From Hahella sp. KA22 (GTDB lineage Bacteria > Pseudomonadota > Gammaproteobacteria > Pseudomonadales > Oleiphilaceae): a stretch of DNA of 64,000 nucleotides. A program made the translations under genes and the position numbers. Location: contig NZ_CP035490.1 in NCBI RefSeq assembly GCF_004135205.1, positions 3,861,501 to 3,925,500 of the forward strand. The letters are read 5' to 3'. The notes beneath the pieces were generated by a model. The model worked only from the letters and a program-made list of their open reading frames with translations. It had not been told where the DNA came from and ran no database searches. Below are positions 27,063 through 34,914 of this stretch, in pieces. How positions within the stretch are numbered: the first letter of the stretch is position 1; each line of letters begins with the position of its first letter.

Positions 27063-27434
27063 GTGAAACACCCTGGATTTATAGGAATGATATGTATTGA
27101 GCCAGAGCTCGAAATACATACAGTTTTTGAAAAGATAAAAAATACGTTTAACTTTATAGAATTCAAAGAGATTCACAGAGATGACGTTGTCTCCTTTATT
27201 GCAGAGAATAGTAATTTTAGAGTTGCCCTATACGGAGCCCCACAAGACGCCCCCAATGCATTATATGGGCTTGATTATGTAAGCTACACAGACTCGTTAC
27301 TGCCTTCAGACCTTGAAAAAGAAATAAAAGAATATAATGATTTTGAAATACATATTTTCTCCAAAAGATATGAAATATCATCTCAATTGGCAAGTTGGAT
27401 AAAAAGAAAAACAAATCTTAATGCATTCAAATAA
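27063..27434 (+). CDS. Candidate immunity protein for the Rhs toxin
   Basis: This acidic 123-residue protein begins at a GTG with GGAG about 8 bases upstream, 19 bases after the Rhs stop. It has no signal peptide, is AT-rich like the toxin tip, and shows alternating strands and helices (HPGFIGMICIEPELEIHTVFEKI). It is not recognised by family. In Rhs loci the gene directly after the toxin tip encodes its cognate immunity protein, so this call rests on position. Confidence 0.7.
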   Translation: MKHPGFIGMICIEPELEIHTVFEKIKNTFNFIEFKEIHRDDVVSFIAENSNFRVALYGAPQDAPNALYGLDYVSYTDSLLPSDLEKEIKEYNDFEIHIFSKRYEISSQLASWIKRKTNLNAFK

Positions 27435-27439
27435 GAATA

Positions 27440-27922
27440 ATGCGGAGCTCAAATAGACAAAAACTATCCCCTGCACTACCTCTGCCTATGAAAATCCCCG
27501 ATTTCCACCATCGCGGGCGCAAAGAAGCCAGCCATTTTCTACAGAACGTGAATCCAGAACTTGTAAATGCTATTGAGAAGAAGTTTCCTGGCATGGTTAA
27601 GTACGTAGAAATACCAATACATAAAGTGCAAGAAAAAGACTGGATCGGGCCGCCTCAAAATATAACCGACTTAGATGTTCTATTAAAAAATGGAGTAGTC
27701 ATTCAAGTTAAAACGGGAAAAGGGAAAGGTCTCGTTCAGCAACTTCAAGAGAGCTCAGATATCACAAGAATGCCCGCTATTGGTTTTGATGCCAATAAGT
27801 TTGCAAATACAGGAAAACCAGATATTTCGTGGAACTTAAAAGGAAATGTCCAAAAAGCTGGCTTCCAGTTTACCAACGATGTTGATGAGTTATTGGATAT
27901 GATTTCAAAGTACAGAGAATAG
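27440..27922 (+). CDS. Orphan toxin tip, PD-(D/E)XK-like nuclease candidate
   Basis: The 160-residue protein lacks Rhs repeats. It begins with linker-like SPALPLPMKIP, echoing TSPAL after the core of the intact Rhs protein. The domain contains TDLDVLLKNGVVIQVKTGKGKG, which fits the D...(E/Q)xK core of restriction-endonuclease-like toxins with Gln in place of Glu, then a GFDANKF strand. This is how displaced CdiA/Rhs C-terminal cassettes look. The original core was lost, so it may be silent unless it recombines with the intact Rhs gene. No strong ribosome site precedes the ATG. Confidence 0.65.
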   Translation: MRSSNRQKLSPALPLPMKIPDFHHRGRKEASHFLQNVNPELVNAIEKKFPGMVKYVEIPIHKVQEKDWIGPPQNITDLDVLLKNGVVIQVKTGKGKGLVQQLQESSDITRMPAIGFDANKFANTGKPDISWNLKGNVQKAGFQFTNDVDELLDMISKYRE

Positions 27923-27930
27923 GCATTAGC

Positions 27931-28323
27931 ATGAAAGACTTTATTATTTTTACACCTTCACATGTAGTTTTGAACAATATCAGTCTGCTTTTCTCTGGCA
28001 AAGAATACTTTATGAGCGTCGACCATGCTGAAATATATATTTCAAAAAAAGAAAATAAAGAGAGCTTTTTCAAGATTAGAGACATTCCTAGTATCATTGA
28101 GTCATATGACTCGGAAGAGTTAGATTTTGTTTATGAAAATATTTCCTCATCATTTAATATGTATTTGTGCAACTATAGAAGCGTCGAATTTGCCAAGCAT
28201 ATAATCAATATTATTGCAAAAAAAATTTCTGTGGTAGTCGATAATGACTTTGATCAATTGATGACGGGAGAGGAGTTTCTGAGAAGAACTATGCAAGAAC
28301 CGGATTGGGATTGGACTCGATAA
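27931..28323 (+). CDS. Candidate immunity protein for the orphan toxin tip
   Basis: The 130-residue acidic, cytoplasmic-type protein starts 8 bases after the orphan tip. The C-terminal region IAKKISVVVDNDFDQLMTGEEFLRR has the VDND...EF pattern I associate with immunity proteins of nuclease-type Rhs/CdiA toxins. The pairing is inferred from adjacency and matching AT-rich composition. Confidence 0.6.
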   Translation: MKDFIIFTPSHVVLNNISLLFSGKEYFMSVDHAEIYISKKENKESFFKIRDIPSIIESYDSEELDFVYENISSSFNMYLCNYRSVEFAKHIINIIAKKISVVVDNDFDQLMTGEEFLRRTMQEPDWDWTR

Positions 28324-28374
28324 GCTCAAAATAATACCTGTACATTGAAGGTAGGTAGTATGATACGGGTCTCA

Positions 28375-28548
28375 AGCGTTCATCCAGGATGGAAGTCTAT
28401 AACCACTACTTTGATAGTTTGGGGCGACCCAGGAAATGATCTGTGCTAGGGAATGCAGCGTCCATTTCAACCGCCATCGGTACTATGCTTCCCAAAGCAG
28501 CCGTTCCATCAACCAAGACCCCGTCGGCCTCCTGGGCGGCAAGCTAAG
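28375..28548 (+). pseudogene. Degraded Rhs core remnant
   Basis: The DNA here matches pieces of the end of the intact Rhs core at 26055-26325 with deletions and frame breaks. GCGTTCATCCAGGA is followed by a jump to a block like CACTACCACCTGGATCACC, then CGCCATCGGTACTATG and CAACCAAGACCCC. Translated fragments read FNRHRYYASQSS and INQDPVGLLGG, against FHYNRHRYYDPQSG and INQDPIGLLGG in the intact gene. It ends exactly where a truncated MITE begins. It marks the former attachment point of the displaced tip cassettes. Confidence 0.8.
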
Positions 28549-28655
28549 GCTATTGCTGCCTCAAAAGTCGGCTCAAAATGCTCATTTATTCACGCTTTTT
28601 CGACGACTTTTTCCTTGCACTGGCAGCCTCGCCAACGTTTTTCAGAGATTCCTTA
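28549..28655 (-). repeat. Truncated MITE (copy 2)
   Basis: The reverse complement of this stretch matches the 147-bp element at 46971-47117 over most of its length. Shared blocks include CTGAAAAACGTTGGCGAGGC and GAATAAATGAGCATTTTGAG. It has one intact terminal repeat (ending CCTTA at 28655), an internal deletion of about ten bases, and a missing other end where the Rhs remnant adjoins. The ORF crossing it is an artefact. Confidence 0.75.
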
Positions 28656-28680
28656 AATAATTACGAAAAAACATATAAAA

Positions 28681-29004
28681 ATGGACAAGAAAATGGCAAG
28701 TAAAGACGTAAGAATACCTGAAATGTACTTAAGGAAGATTGAAGCCGCAATCGGCGCCACCATCGACCCAAGCGAGGAGAGTATGTTTTCAAGCTTTCAA
28801 GAGGTTGATGAAATAACGAAATCACGAGCCAGGGATATTTACTACAAACTGGATGAATTGAGAGCTGAAAGTTATCTTAAGTATGTACTATCAGAGAAGC
28901 TCGACCGCAGTCATATCTTTTCATTTTTAGTAGATGTGATAATTGGCGGTATGGATCTGGACGAATGGACCAAGGAGGAGCTAGGTGCTTCGGACCAAGA
29001 TTAA
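28681..29004 (+). CDS. Hypothetical protein, possible orphan immunity protein
   Basis: The 107-residue acidic, mostly helical protein (start MDKKMASKDVRIP, with MASK at 28693 as an alternative) has no recognised domain. It lies between the Rhs remnant and an IS-split gene and has the same AT-rich composition as nearby immunity candidates. Size, charge and location make an orphan immunity gene plausible. Nothing in the sequence proves it. Confidence 0.5.
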   Translation: MDKKMASKDVRIPEMYLRKIEAAIGATIDPSEESMFSSFQEVDEITKSRARDIYYKLDELRAESYLKYVLSEKLDRSHIFSFLVDVIIGGMDLDEWTKEELGASDQD

Positions 29005-29245
29005 TAGAGATAAAAGAGGATTCGAAACTATCTATCAACCAATTTATGCTTTGGCCAAGTTTTATTAGACGTGATAGCAATGGAAGATAATAAAGTAGCA
29101 GCAAGTATAATCACAAACAGCACCAATGGAGTTCTAAGTATCACTGTCACTTTTAGTAACACAGGAGAAACAAGCTACTGTAGTGGTCTAATAGTCCCGG
29201 ACACATTAATAAGAGACAATACCCGTCAACGATTAAGGTGTCAGC

Positions 29246-29536
29246 ATGAGTCAGAAAAGGTCGTATAAACAGTATACAAAAGAGTTTAAAGAAGAGGCCG
29301 TTTCCTTGGTGCGCGACCAAGGTTATTCCGTCCCAGAAGCGGCTAAATCCCTCGGCATTAGCGCCAATATGCTCTACAAGTGGAAGGAAAAAATTGAAGC
29401 CCAGCTTGAAAACCAGGTTCTGGCTGAAGACGAGCGCGCCGAGTTAAAACGGCTTCGCAAAGAAAACAAAGAGCTGCGCATGGAAAAGGAAATTCTAAAA
29501 AAGGCTTCGGCCTTCTTCGCGAAAGAAATGAAATAA
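29246..29536 (+). CDS. IS3-family transposase OrfA
   Basis: The 96-residue protein has the IS3/IS150 helix-turn-helix (KEFKEEAVSLVRDQGYSVPEAAKSLGIS in outline) and a leucine-zipper-like C-terminus (LAEDERAELKRLRKENKELRMEKE). It binds the IS ends. A run AAAAAAG at 29497-29503 near its end is a typical -1 frameshift site. Shifting there fuses OrfA to OrfB through KGFGLLRERNEIKFAFIQAE without a stop. Confidence 0.93.
   Translation: MSQKRSYKQYTKEFKEEAVSLVRDQGYSVPEAAKSLGISANMLYKWKEKIEAQLENQVLAEDERAELKRLRKENKELRMEKEILKKASAFFAKEMK
29497..29503 (+). promoter_or_regulatory. Programmed -1 ribosomal frameshift site (A6G)
   Basis: AAAAAAG occurs in the OrfA frame as AAA AAG. Slipping back one base reads through 29.5 kb into the OrfB frame with no stop, giving the fused transposase. 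This heptamer and its position match the known IS3-family mechanism. Confidence 0.8.
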
Positions 29537-29574
29537 AGTTCGCCTTCATTCAAGCAGAGTCGAATCGCTTCCCT

Positions 29575-30405
29575 GTGAAAGTGCTTTGCCGGGCTCTGCG
29601 TGCAAGTCGATCAGCATTCTATGCCTGGCGTCGGCGCTCCGCGCCGGTGATCCATTTTGATGAGCTTCACCTGCATCGGCGAATGAAGCGACTGTTTAAA
29701 GCTTCTCGATGCAGTCTGGGCAGTCGAGAGATGATGAAGAAGCTACGCGAAGAAGGCTTTCAGGTGGGACGCTACCGGGTTCGCAAGCTCATGAGGCGGC
29801 TTGGTCTTCAGGTCACGCAACGCGTTGCTTACAAACCCACTACAAGGCGCAAACACCATCATGCGGTGGCGGATAACTTGTTGAATCAGAATTTTAATCC
29901 TACAACGCCCAATCAGGTTTGGGCTGGCGACGTGACCTATCTGAAAACAGGGGAAGGCTGGATGTATCTGGCCATTGTCATGGATTTATATTCCCGAAGG
30001 ATCGTCGGGTGGCGCATCGACAAGCGCATGACAACGAGCCTGGTCAGCCAGGCGCTGATCAAGGCTTATAATTTGCGGAAGCCGCCCAAGGGCTTGGTAT
30101 TCCATAGTGACCGAGGCTCTCAGTACACCAGCGGACATTATCGAAAACTACTGGAAAAGTATGAAATCAGGGCAAGTATGGGCGATGTGGGAGCCTGTTG
30201 GGACAATGCGGTGGTTGAACGCTTTTTTGGGAGTCTTAAGCATGACTGGATATTCAAAATCCCCCAGCCCACCCGGGAACACATGAAGCAGGATGTCGCA
30301 GCCTACATGAGATATTACAACCTCGAAAGACTGCATACGGCGAACAATGATATGTCGCCGGTTAATTATGAAAATTCTCTAAAGAAAGTGTCCGGTGGGA
30401 TTTGA
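29575..30405 (+). CDS. IS3-family transposase OrfB (DDE catalytic subunit)
   Basis: The 276-residue frame starts here at a GTG but is open upstream to the frameshift site. It has the rve/DDE integrase core: VWAGDVTYLKT (first D), LVFHSDRGSQYTS (second D) and NAVVERFFGSLKHD (E). It cuts and joins the IS ends, normally as the OrfAB fusion. The protein is identical to that of the second copy at 44182-45012. Confidence 0.95.
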   Translation: MKVLCRALRASRSAFYAWRRRSAPVIHFDELHLHRRMKRLFKASRCSLGSREMMKKLREEGFQVGRYRVRKLMRRLGLQVTQRVAYKPTTRRKHHHAVADNLLNQNFNPTTPNQVWAGDVTYLKTGEGWMYLAIVMDLYSRRIVGWRIDKRMTTSLVSQALIKAYNLRKPPKGLVFHSDRGSQYTSGHYRKLLEKYEIRASMGDVGACWDNAVVERFFGSLKHDWIFKIPQPTREHMKQDVAAYMRYYNLERLHTANNDMSPVNYENSLKKVSGGI

Positions 30406-30722
30406 CCAGAACACTACTTCCTGAACAAAAAGCTTGCCTTCCATAATGGTATATACACAATTTCATGCTTGTCATTAAATGCAGAAGGAAAAGAGATAAA
30501 AAGAAGGATAAATATAAAAGTAAAGCCATCTTCGTTTCCTGATGACTATATAGAAATCAAGCCTCATGGCTCACACAAGGGCAGTCTTATTCTAAATGAG
30601 TACTTCAACCTGCCTGATTCAGGAATCATTTCGATACAGTACCAAGCTTCGCCCAGAAACCCTATAACCGGGGATGTTGACGTCATTAATTCAGCCATAA
30701 CAGAAATAGAAATTGGAGACTA

Positions 30723-31820
30723 TTAATCCGGCGCCGATATAAGCATGATACAATGCCCGCATGATTATAGATGATGCTCGCTCATTACCTGCCGCCGCGC
30801 AGGAAGAAAAAAGAAAACAAGCCGTGCGACTGCGCAAGCAGGGATACAGCTATCACGAAATAGCCGATAAGGTCGGTGTCCATAACCTGACGGTGGGTAA
30901 ATGGATCAGAGCTTATGAAGCGCAAGGGTTTAGCGGGATTAAGTCAAAGCCCCGCGGACGAGAGCCCGGTTCAGGACAGCGACTGACGCTAACCCAGGAG
31001 AACCGAATCAGGCTTTTGATTACCGATAACAGCCCGGATCAGCTCAAGCTGGAGTATGCGCTTTGGACCCGTAAGGCGGTGCAGCAGCTCATTGCGCAGG
31101 AGACGGGAGAACAGCTGGCGATCCGAACGGTCGGCAATTATCTGGTCGCCTGGGGTTTCACGCCACAGAAACCGGCGAAAAAAGCGTATGAGCAAAACCC
31201 GTCTCTAGTCGAGAAGTGGCTGAAGGAGGACTACCCGGTCATCAAGGGACGAGCCAAGGCGGAAGGGGCGGAGATCTATTGGGGAGACGAGACAGGGCTG
31301 CGAAGCGACGCCCAGCATGGGCGGGGCTATGCGCCTCAAGGGAAAACGCCGGTGATTCGCCTGAACGCCAGGCGGGAGTCCACCAATATGATCTCAGCGA
31401 TCAACAACCGGGGCAAAGTGCGGTTTCAAATCTATGACGGCACAATGGACGCGGACCGGTTGACAGGGTTCATGAAGCGGCTGATCAAAGACGCCAGACG
31501 CAAGGTTTTCCTGATACTGGACAATTTGAGAGTCCATCACGCCAAGGTGGTGAAAGCCTGGCTTGAGGAGAACCGGGACCATATTGAAGTATTCTATTTA
31601 CCCGCCTATTCCCCGGAATTGAACCCGGACGAATACCTGAATTGTGACTTAAAAGCGGGAGTTCACGGTGGTAAGCCGGCGCGAAAGAAAGGGGATCTCA
31701 AAAAGAAAGTTCAATCACATATGTGTATGTTGCAAAAGAAACCTGAGAGGGTGAAAAAATACTTTAATCACCCAAGCATCAAATATGCGGCATAGAATGC
31801 CTATATCGATGCCTTGTTAA
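30723..31820 (+). mobile_element. IS630-family insertion sequence
   Basis: The imperfect inverted ends start TTAATCCGGCGCCGATATA on the left and, as complement, TTAACAAGGCATCGATATA on the right. They are flanked by TA on both sides (30721-30722 and 31821-31822), the target duplication of the IS630/Tc1 group. One transposase gene fills it. It separates the IS3-split gene from a headless toxin C-terminus, and probably removed or displaced the toxin's N-terminal part. Confidence 0.8.
30761..31795 (+). CDS. IS630-family transposase
   Basis: The full-length 344-residue transposase has an N-terminal helix-turn-helix (RLRKQGYSYHEIADKVGVHN), a second winged helix near 75-125, and the DDE domain. Visible catalytic motifs are IYWGDETGL (first D), VFLILDNLRVHHAK (second D) and LPAYSPELNPDEYLN (acidic third residue). 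It is intact and could be active. Confidence 0.95.
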   Translation: MIIDDARSLPAAAQEEKRKQAVRLRKQGYSYHEIADKVGVHNLTVGKWIRAYEAQGFSGIKSKPRGREPGSGQRLTLTQENRIRLLITDNSPDQLKLEYALWTRKAVQQLIAQETGEQLAIRTVGNYLVAWGFTPQKPAKKAYEQNPSLVEKWLKEDYPVIKGRAKAEGAEIYWGDETGLRSDAQHGRGYAPQGKTPVIRLNARRESTNMISAINNRGKVRFQIYDGTMDADRLTGFMKRLIKDARRKVFLILDNLRVHHAKVVKAWLEENRDHIEVFYLPAYSPELNPDEYLNCDLKAGVHGGKPARKKGDLKKKVQSHMCMLQKKPERVKKYFNHPSIKYAA

Positions 31821-31822
31821 TA

Positions 31823-32086
31823 ACCTCTGATGACATTCTCATTAAAGCTTTTGAGTATGAAGGACAACTCGTAACAATTAATAACAGAGGATTGGCTGCT
31901 TTAAGCAAAGCAGGACTAAGACCTACAAATATCAAAATAGTAGAGCCTACAAAAAAAGAATTGAATCGACTACTTGATGAGCCTATTAACTCAAACCTAA
32001 AAATACCAGGCGAGAAAATAGCAATAACACCTGGGAAGAATGATTTAGAAGTACTGGAAATAATTGAAACACCAAAGGACTCATAA
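31823..32086 (+). pseudogene. Headless polymorphic-toxin C-terminus
   Basis: About 88 codons are open directly from the right end of the IS630 element: TSDDILIKAFEYEGQLVTINNRGLAAL, then LRPTNIKIVEPTKKEL, then EKIAITPGKNDLEVLEIIETP. The INNRGLAALSKAG...PTN pattern is one I recognise from C-termini of Rhs and other polymorphic toxins. There is no plausible start, only the IS boundary, so the upstream part was lost. The next gene starts at its stop codon, as an immunity gene would. Confidence 0.65.
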
Positions 32087-32569
32087 ATGAACAAGCAAGT
32101 GTTGCTAAATGTACAAGTTCCATGGCAAGTCAGTCCATCGACACCTGATTTAACTCTGAATTTTTCAGAGCTAAACCAGGAAGGTTATATTAAGTTTTTA
32201 GGTCTTTTCGGGAAACATACGAATCTAGGAGAAAAGATAATTACACTTTCTTTCAGTGGGCTAGGGTGGATTAAGGTAAGCCCCCCATTTAGCGACAGAA
32301 GTATCTTGGATGAATCAGCCTTTGATTTAACAAAGATAACAGGTATGCGTCGTATGGGTGAGTCTATATCGGACTGGATGAAGCGCTTTGATTCTGAGTG
32401 GAGTTTATCTAATACTTGCCCAGACTCACAGTTTTACACGGTCGAAAACTCAATTTTTAGCCAAGAGGTTAATGCAGGCAAGTGGGGTTGCAAGCACTTT
32501 ATTCTAAGCGGAGAGCGCTCAAGTGTGGAAATACTTGCCAGAGCATTTCAGTGGAGTAAGAAAAATTAA
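32087..32569 (+). CDS. Candidate immunity protein for the headless toxin
   Basis: The 160-residue cytoplasmic-type protein has an ATG directly after the toxin fragment stop and AAGGA about 9 bases upstream. It contains strands around SQFYTVENSIFSQEVNAGKWGCKHFIL and ends in SVEILARAFQWSKKN. The family is not recognised. It is the last gene of the first island, before a 420-base gap and sctU. Confidence 0.6.
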   Translation: MNKQVLLNVQVPWQVSPSTPDLTLNFSELNQEGYIKFLGLFGKHTNLGEKIITLSFSGLGWIKVSPPFSDRSILDESAFDLTKITGMRRMGESISDWMKRFDSEWSLSNTCPDSQFYTVENSIFSQEVNAGKWGCKHFILSGERSSVEILARAFQWSKKN

Positions 32570-32989
32570 TAAGTAAAAAAACTTTTATTTTTCCACTTAT
32601 CATTCTTTCATAATTTTAAATGAAGAGCTCATGACGGTGCTTCAGTTTAACCTTAAGTAAACAGGAAGAGTTACTCTGGATGCTGATGGTTCGTTAACAT
32701 CTATTAGATCCAGTAAGTAGCCAAATAAAAATTTTCTAATAAAATAGGCGACTTACGACCACTCAATCTGATCATATTTTGCACCGTGAAGTACGTCAAT
32801 CATCTTAAGCCCGCTGAAATGATGACTTCTCCAAGCTCAGCGTAACATTTGATGCAAGAAAACCGATATCCGAGGCTAAGATAATGCGAGTCCCTTTTGG
32901 CGCGAAGTTGAAGAGGTAATAGATATCTGGTCATTAAACCAAAACAGCTGATGCAGGCTTTCGGATTAAAACCTCTTACCTGCAACCTC
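32570..32989. other. Gene-free junction between Rhs island and sctU
   Basis: This 420-base stretch is AT-rich at its left and has no convincing gene. A 61-codon frame on the - strand at 32800-32985 lacks a ribosome site and any recognisable pattern. No terminator with a T-run was found for the sctN-U operon, which ends at 32990. It is the boundary between core T3SS DNA and the toxin island. Confidence 0.5.
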
Positions 32990-34027
32990 CTAACTCTCCA
33001 ACCCAGCCACCCACTTCAACACTTCCGCCACCGGCTCTATCAACTCTGAAGGGATGTAGTTCTCCAGTTCGGCTTGGGCGTATAGGGCGCGGGCAAGGGG
33101 GATGTTTTCCATGATTGGGATGCCTTCTTTGGCGGCGATTTTCTTTACTCTTTGGGCGGTGGTGTTTTTGGCTTTGATAATGACGGTTGGCAGGCTGCGT
33201 TTGTCGCCGTCGTAGTAGATGCCGATGGCGATGTGGGTGGGGTTGGTGACGATGACGGAGGCTTTTTTGATTTGGCTGATCATGCCGCCGTCCAGCATTT
33301 CACGGTGAATCTGTTTGCGTTGGCCGATGACTTCCGGGTTGCCCTCAGCGTCTTTATATTCCCGTTTCACTTCATCCTTGGTCATGCGCAGTTGTTTTTG
33401 GTGTTCGTGCTTCTGATAAAGAAAATCCAGCACCGCTACGATCACAAACGCGAACATGGACACCATCGCCAGTTGCAGCATCAGGTGGCCGATAAAGGAC
33501 ATGATGCAGTCTGATCCGCAGTGGGGGAGTTTGCTGATGTCGTTGAGATTGGAGGTGATCACCCAGTAGATCAGGATGGAGAGGAACAGGATTTTTACGA
33601 TGGACTTGAGCAGTTCCACCAAGCTCCGTACTGAAAACAGTTTCTTGACGCCTTCCACCGGGTCAATTTTCTTAAGATCGAACTTGACCGACTCCATGGC
33701 GAACAACGGGCCGACATGCCCGACATTAGCGACCACCGCAGTGACGATCACCAACAGGATAAAAGGGAGCAGGATGTCCAGACTCTTCTCGAACACACCA
33801 TTCAGCACCGCCTGTAATGCTTCCTCGAAGGGCTGACCGTAAAAGCGTGGGGGCAAATCGATCAGGCTTTGCAGCGCTTCCACCAAACTATAACCGGAAG
33901 CGAACAGGAGTCCGTACATGGCGATCATCATGGCGGTGGACACCAGCTCCTTGCTGTGCGCAACCTGGCCTTTTTTGCGGGCGTCGCGCAGTTTTTTTGG
34001 GGTTGGCTTCTCGGTCTTTTCGCTCAT
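32990..34027 (-). CDS. sctU: T3SS export-switch protein SctU (YscU)
   Basis: The 345-residue protein has a basic N-terminal tail (EKPTPKKLRDARKKGQVAHSKEL), four transmembrane segments between about 30 and 205, and a cytoplasmic domain. The autocleavage site N262-P-T-H lies in VTNPTHIAIGIYY. Self-cleavage at NPTH switches substrate choice from needle to translocators. It is the last gene of the sctN-to-sctU operon. Confidence 0.97.
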   Translation of the reverse strand: MSEKTEKPTPKKLRDARKKGQVAHSKELVSTAMMIAMYGLLFASGYSLVEALQSLIDLPPRFYGQPFEEALQAVLNGVFEKSLDILLPFILLVIVTAVVANVGHVGPLFAMESVKFDLKKIDPVEGVKKLFSVRSLVELLKSIVKILFLSILIYWVITSNLNDISKLPHCGSDCIMSFIGHLMLQLAMVSMFAFVIVAVLDFLYQKHEHQKQLRMTKDEVKREYKDAEGNPEVIGQRKQIHREMLDGGMISQIKKASVIVTNPTHIAIGIYYDGDKRSLPTVIIKAKNTTAQRVKKIAAKEGIPIMENIPLARALYAQAELENYIPSELIEPVAEVLKWVAGLES

Positions 34028-34092
34028 CGCTTTGGCTTTCTTACATTTATCTGTATGGGTGGTCGTGAAGGCTTACACTAACTGACGGTTGT

Positions 34093-34878
34093 TCAAGACA
34101 AGAGGTTGAACAGCGGTTGCAGCAGACCGTCGATATCCGCCAGCAGCTCGCTGAAATAATGGATTACAAAGCCTGCGTAGACGCACAGCAGCGCCAGTCC
34201 CACCGCGCTTTTCAGCGGCATCGCCAGGATGAACACGTTCAGTTGCGGCGCGAAGCGGCTGATCAACGCCAGGCCAAACTCGGTCAGGAACATGACGATC
34301 ACCACCGGCGCGCCCAGCAGCACGGTAAGGCGCATCAAGGTGTCTAGTTGCGCCAGGAAGAAGCCAGGGCCGTCCAGTGAGAGAGAAGGGAAAAATGCAA
34401 ACACAGGCCAGACCGCGTAGCTCTTGTACAGCGCATAGAGCATCAGCAGAAACGTCCCACTGATAAAGAACAGGGTAACCAACGATTGCGTCAGCAGAAT
34501 CCCCAACGGAGAGGTTTGCGATCCGGACAACGGGTTTAGCGCGCTCGCCATGGTGGCGCCGCGCTGGTTATCAATGAAAAAGCCCACCGATTCGATAGCC
34601 CAGAACGGCATCACCAGTACAAATCCCATCGCCAGGCCAATGCCGACTTCTTTAACGATAATCAGCAGCAGATGCAGCCCGTCCAAAGTCTGGGCGTCCA
34701 GTCCATGCTCGACAAGCGGATAGGTGATGAGGGAAAAACTGGCGACCACGCCGTTGCGGATCATCGCGCCGCCCAGAGCCTGTTTGGACAGAAACGGCAG
34801 CATCATAAACATCGCCAACATGCGCACGGACGACATAAAGAACACAAACAACGTGTGGGAGATCAGTTCAATATTCAT
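34093..34878 (-). CDS. sctT: T3SS export-gate protein SctT (YscT)
   Basis: The 261-residue protein of the SctT/FliR family has about eight hydrophobic segments, such as FFMSSVRMLAMFMMLPFLS and a loop NQRGATMASALNPLSGSQTSPLG that is characteristic of FliR/SctT. Together with SctR and SctS it forms the helical export gate in the centre of the inner-membrane ring. It sits between sctS and sctU as usual. Confidence 0.96.
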   Translation of the reverse strand: MNIELISHTLFVFFMSSVRMLAMFMMLPFLSKQALGGAMIRNGVVASFSLITYPLVEHGLDAQTLDGLHLLLIIVKEVGIGLAMGFVLVMPFWAIESVGFFIDNQRGATMASALNPLSGSQTSPLGILLTQSLVTLFFISGTFLLMLYALYKSYAVWPVFAFFPSLSLDGPGFFLAQLDTLMRLTVLLGAPVVIVMFLTEFGLALISRFAPQLNVFILAMPLKSAVGLALLCVYAGFVIHYFSELLADIDGLLQPLFNLLS

Positions 34879-34914
34879 CAGTCGTTCTTCGCTTGCATCG
34901 GCTCTTCATTTGCA

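Larger units (their letters stand above)
29179..30413 (+). mobile_element. IS3-family insertion sequence, copy 1 (1235 bp)
   Basis: Ends were fixed by comparison with the inverted copy at 44174-45407. The left end begins TGTAGTGGTCTAATAG and the right end complement begins TGTTCTGGTCAAAT; both inner parts reach CCGGACAC. The element is flanked by a 4-base direct repeat CTAC (29175-29178 and 30414-30417). It carries orfA and orfB. Insertion split a small gene in frame, so it is recent. Confidence 0.93.
29071..30726 (+). pseudogene. Small beta-sandwich-like protein gene split by IS3 insertion
   Basis: Codons 29071-29178 (including SIITNSTNGVLSITVTFSN) and 30418-30726 (FLNKKLAFHNG through EIEIGDY) become one open frame of 138 residues if the IS and one copy of the 4-base target duplication CTAC are removed. 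The joined protein looks like the beta-sandwich domain found before some secreted metalloproteases: strands with NTG, then a central KRR, DYIEIKPH and a late GIISIQYQASPRNP. No signal peptide is seen and the true start is unclear (ATG at 29080, or upstream). It is not functional as it stands. Its stop codon lies in the first bases of the IS630 element. Confidence 0.75.

Noticed and set aside
28436-28660. A 74-codon + strand frame with Rhs-like beginning
   Set aside because: It joins a degraded Rhs remnant to a truncated MITE by chance. The Rhs part is broken and the rest is non-coding repeat.
32800-32985. A 61-codon - strand frame near the end of sctU
   Set aside because: There is no ribosome site, no conserved pattern and no partner. 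It is treated as gene-free sequence.
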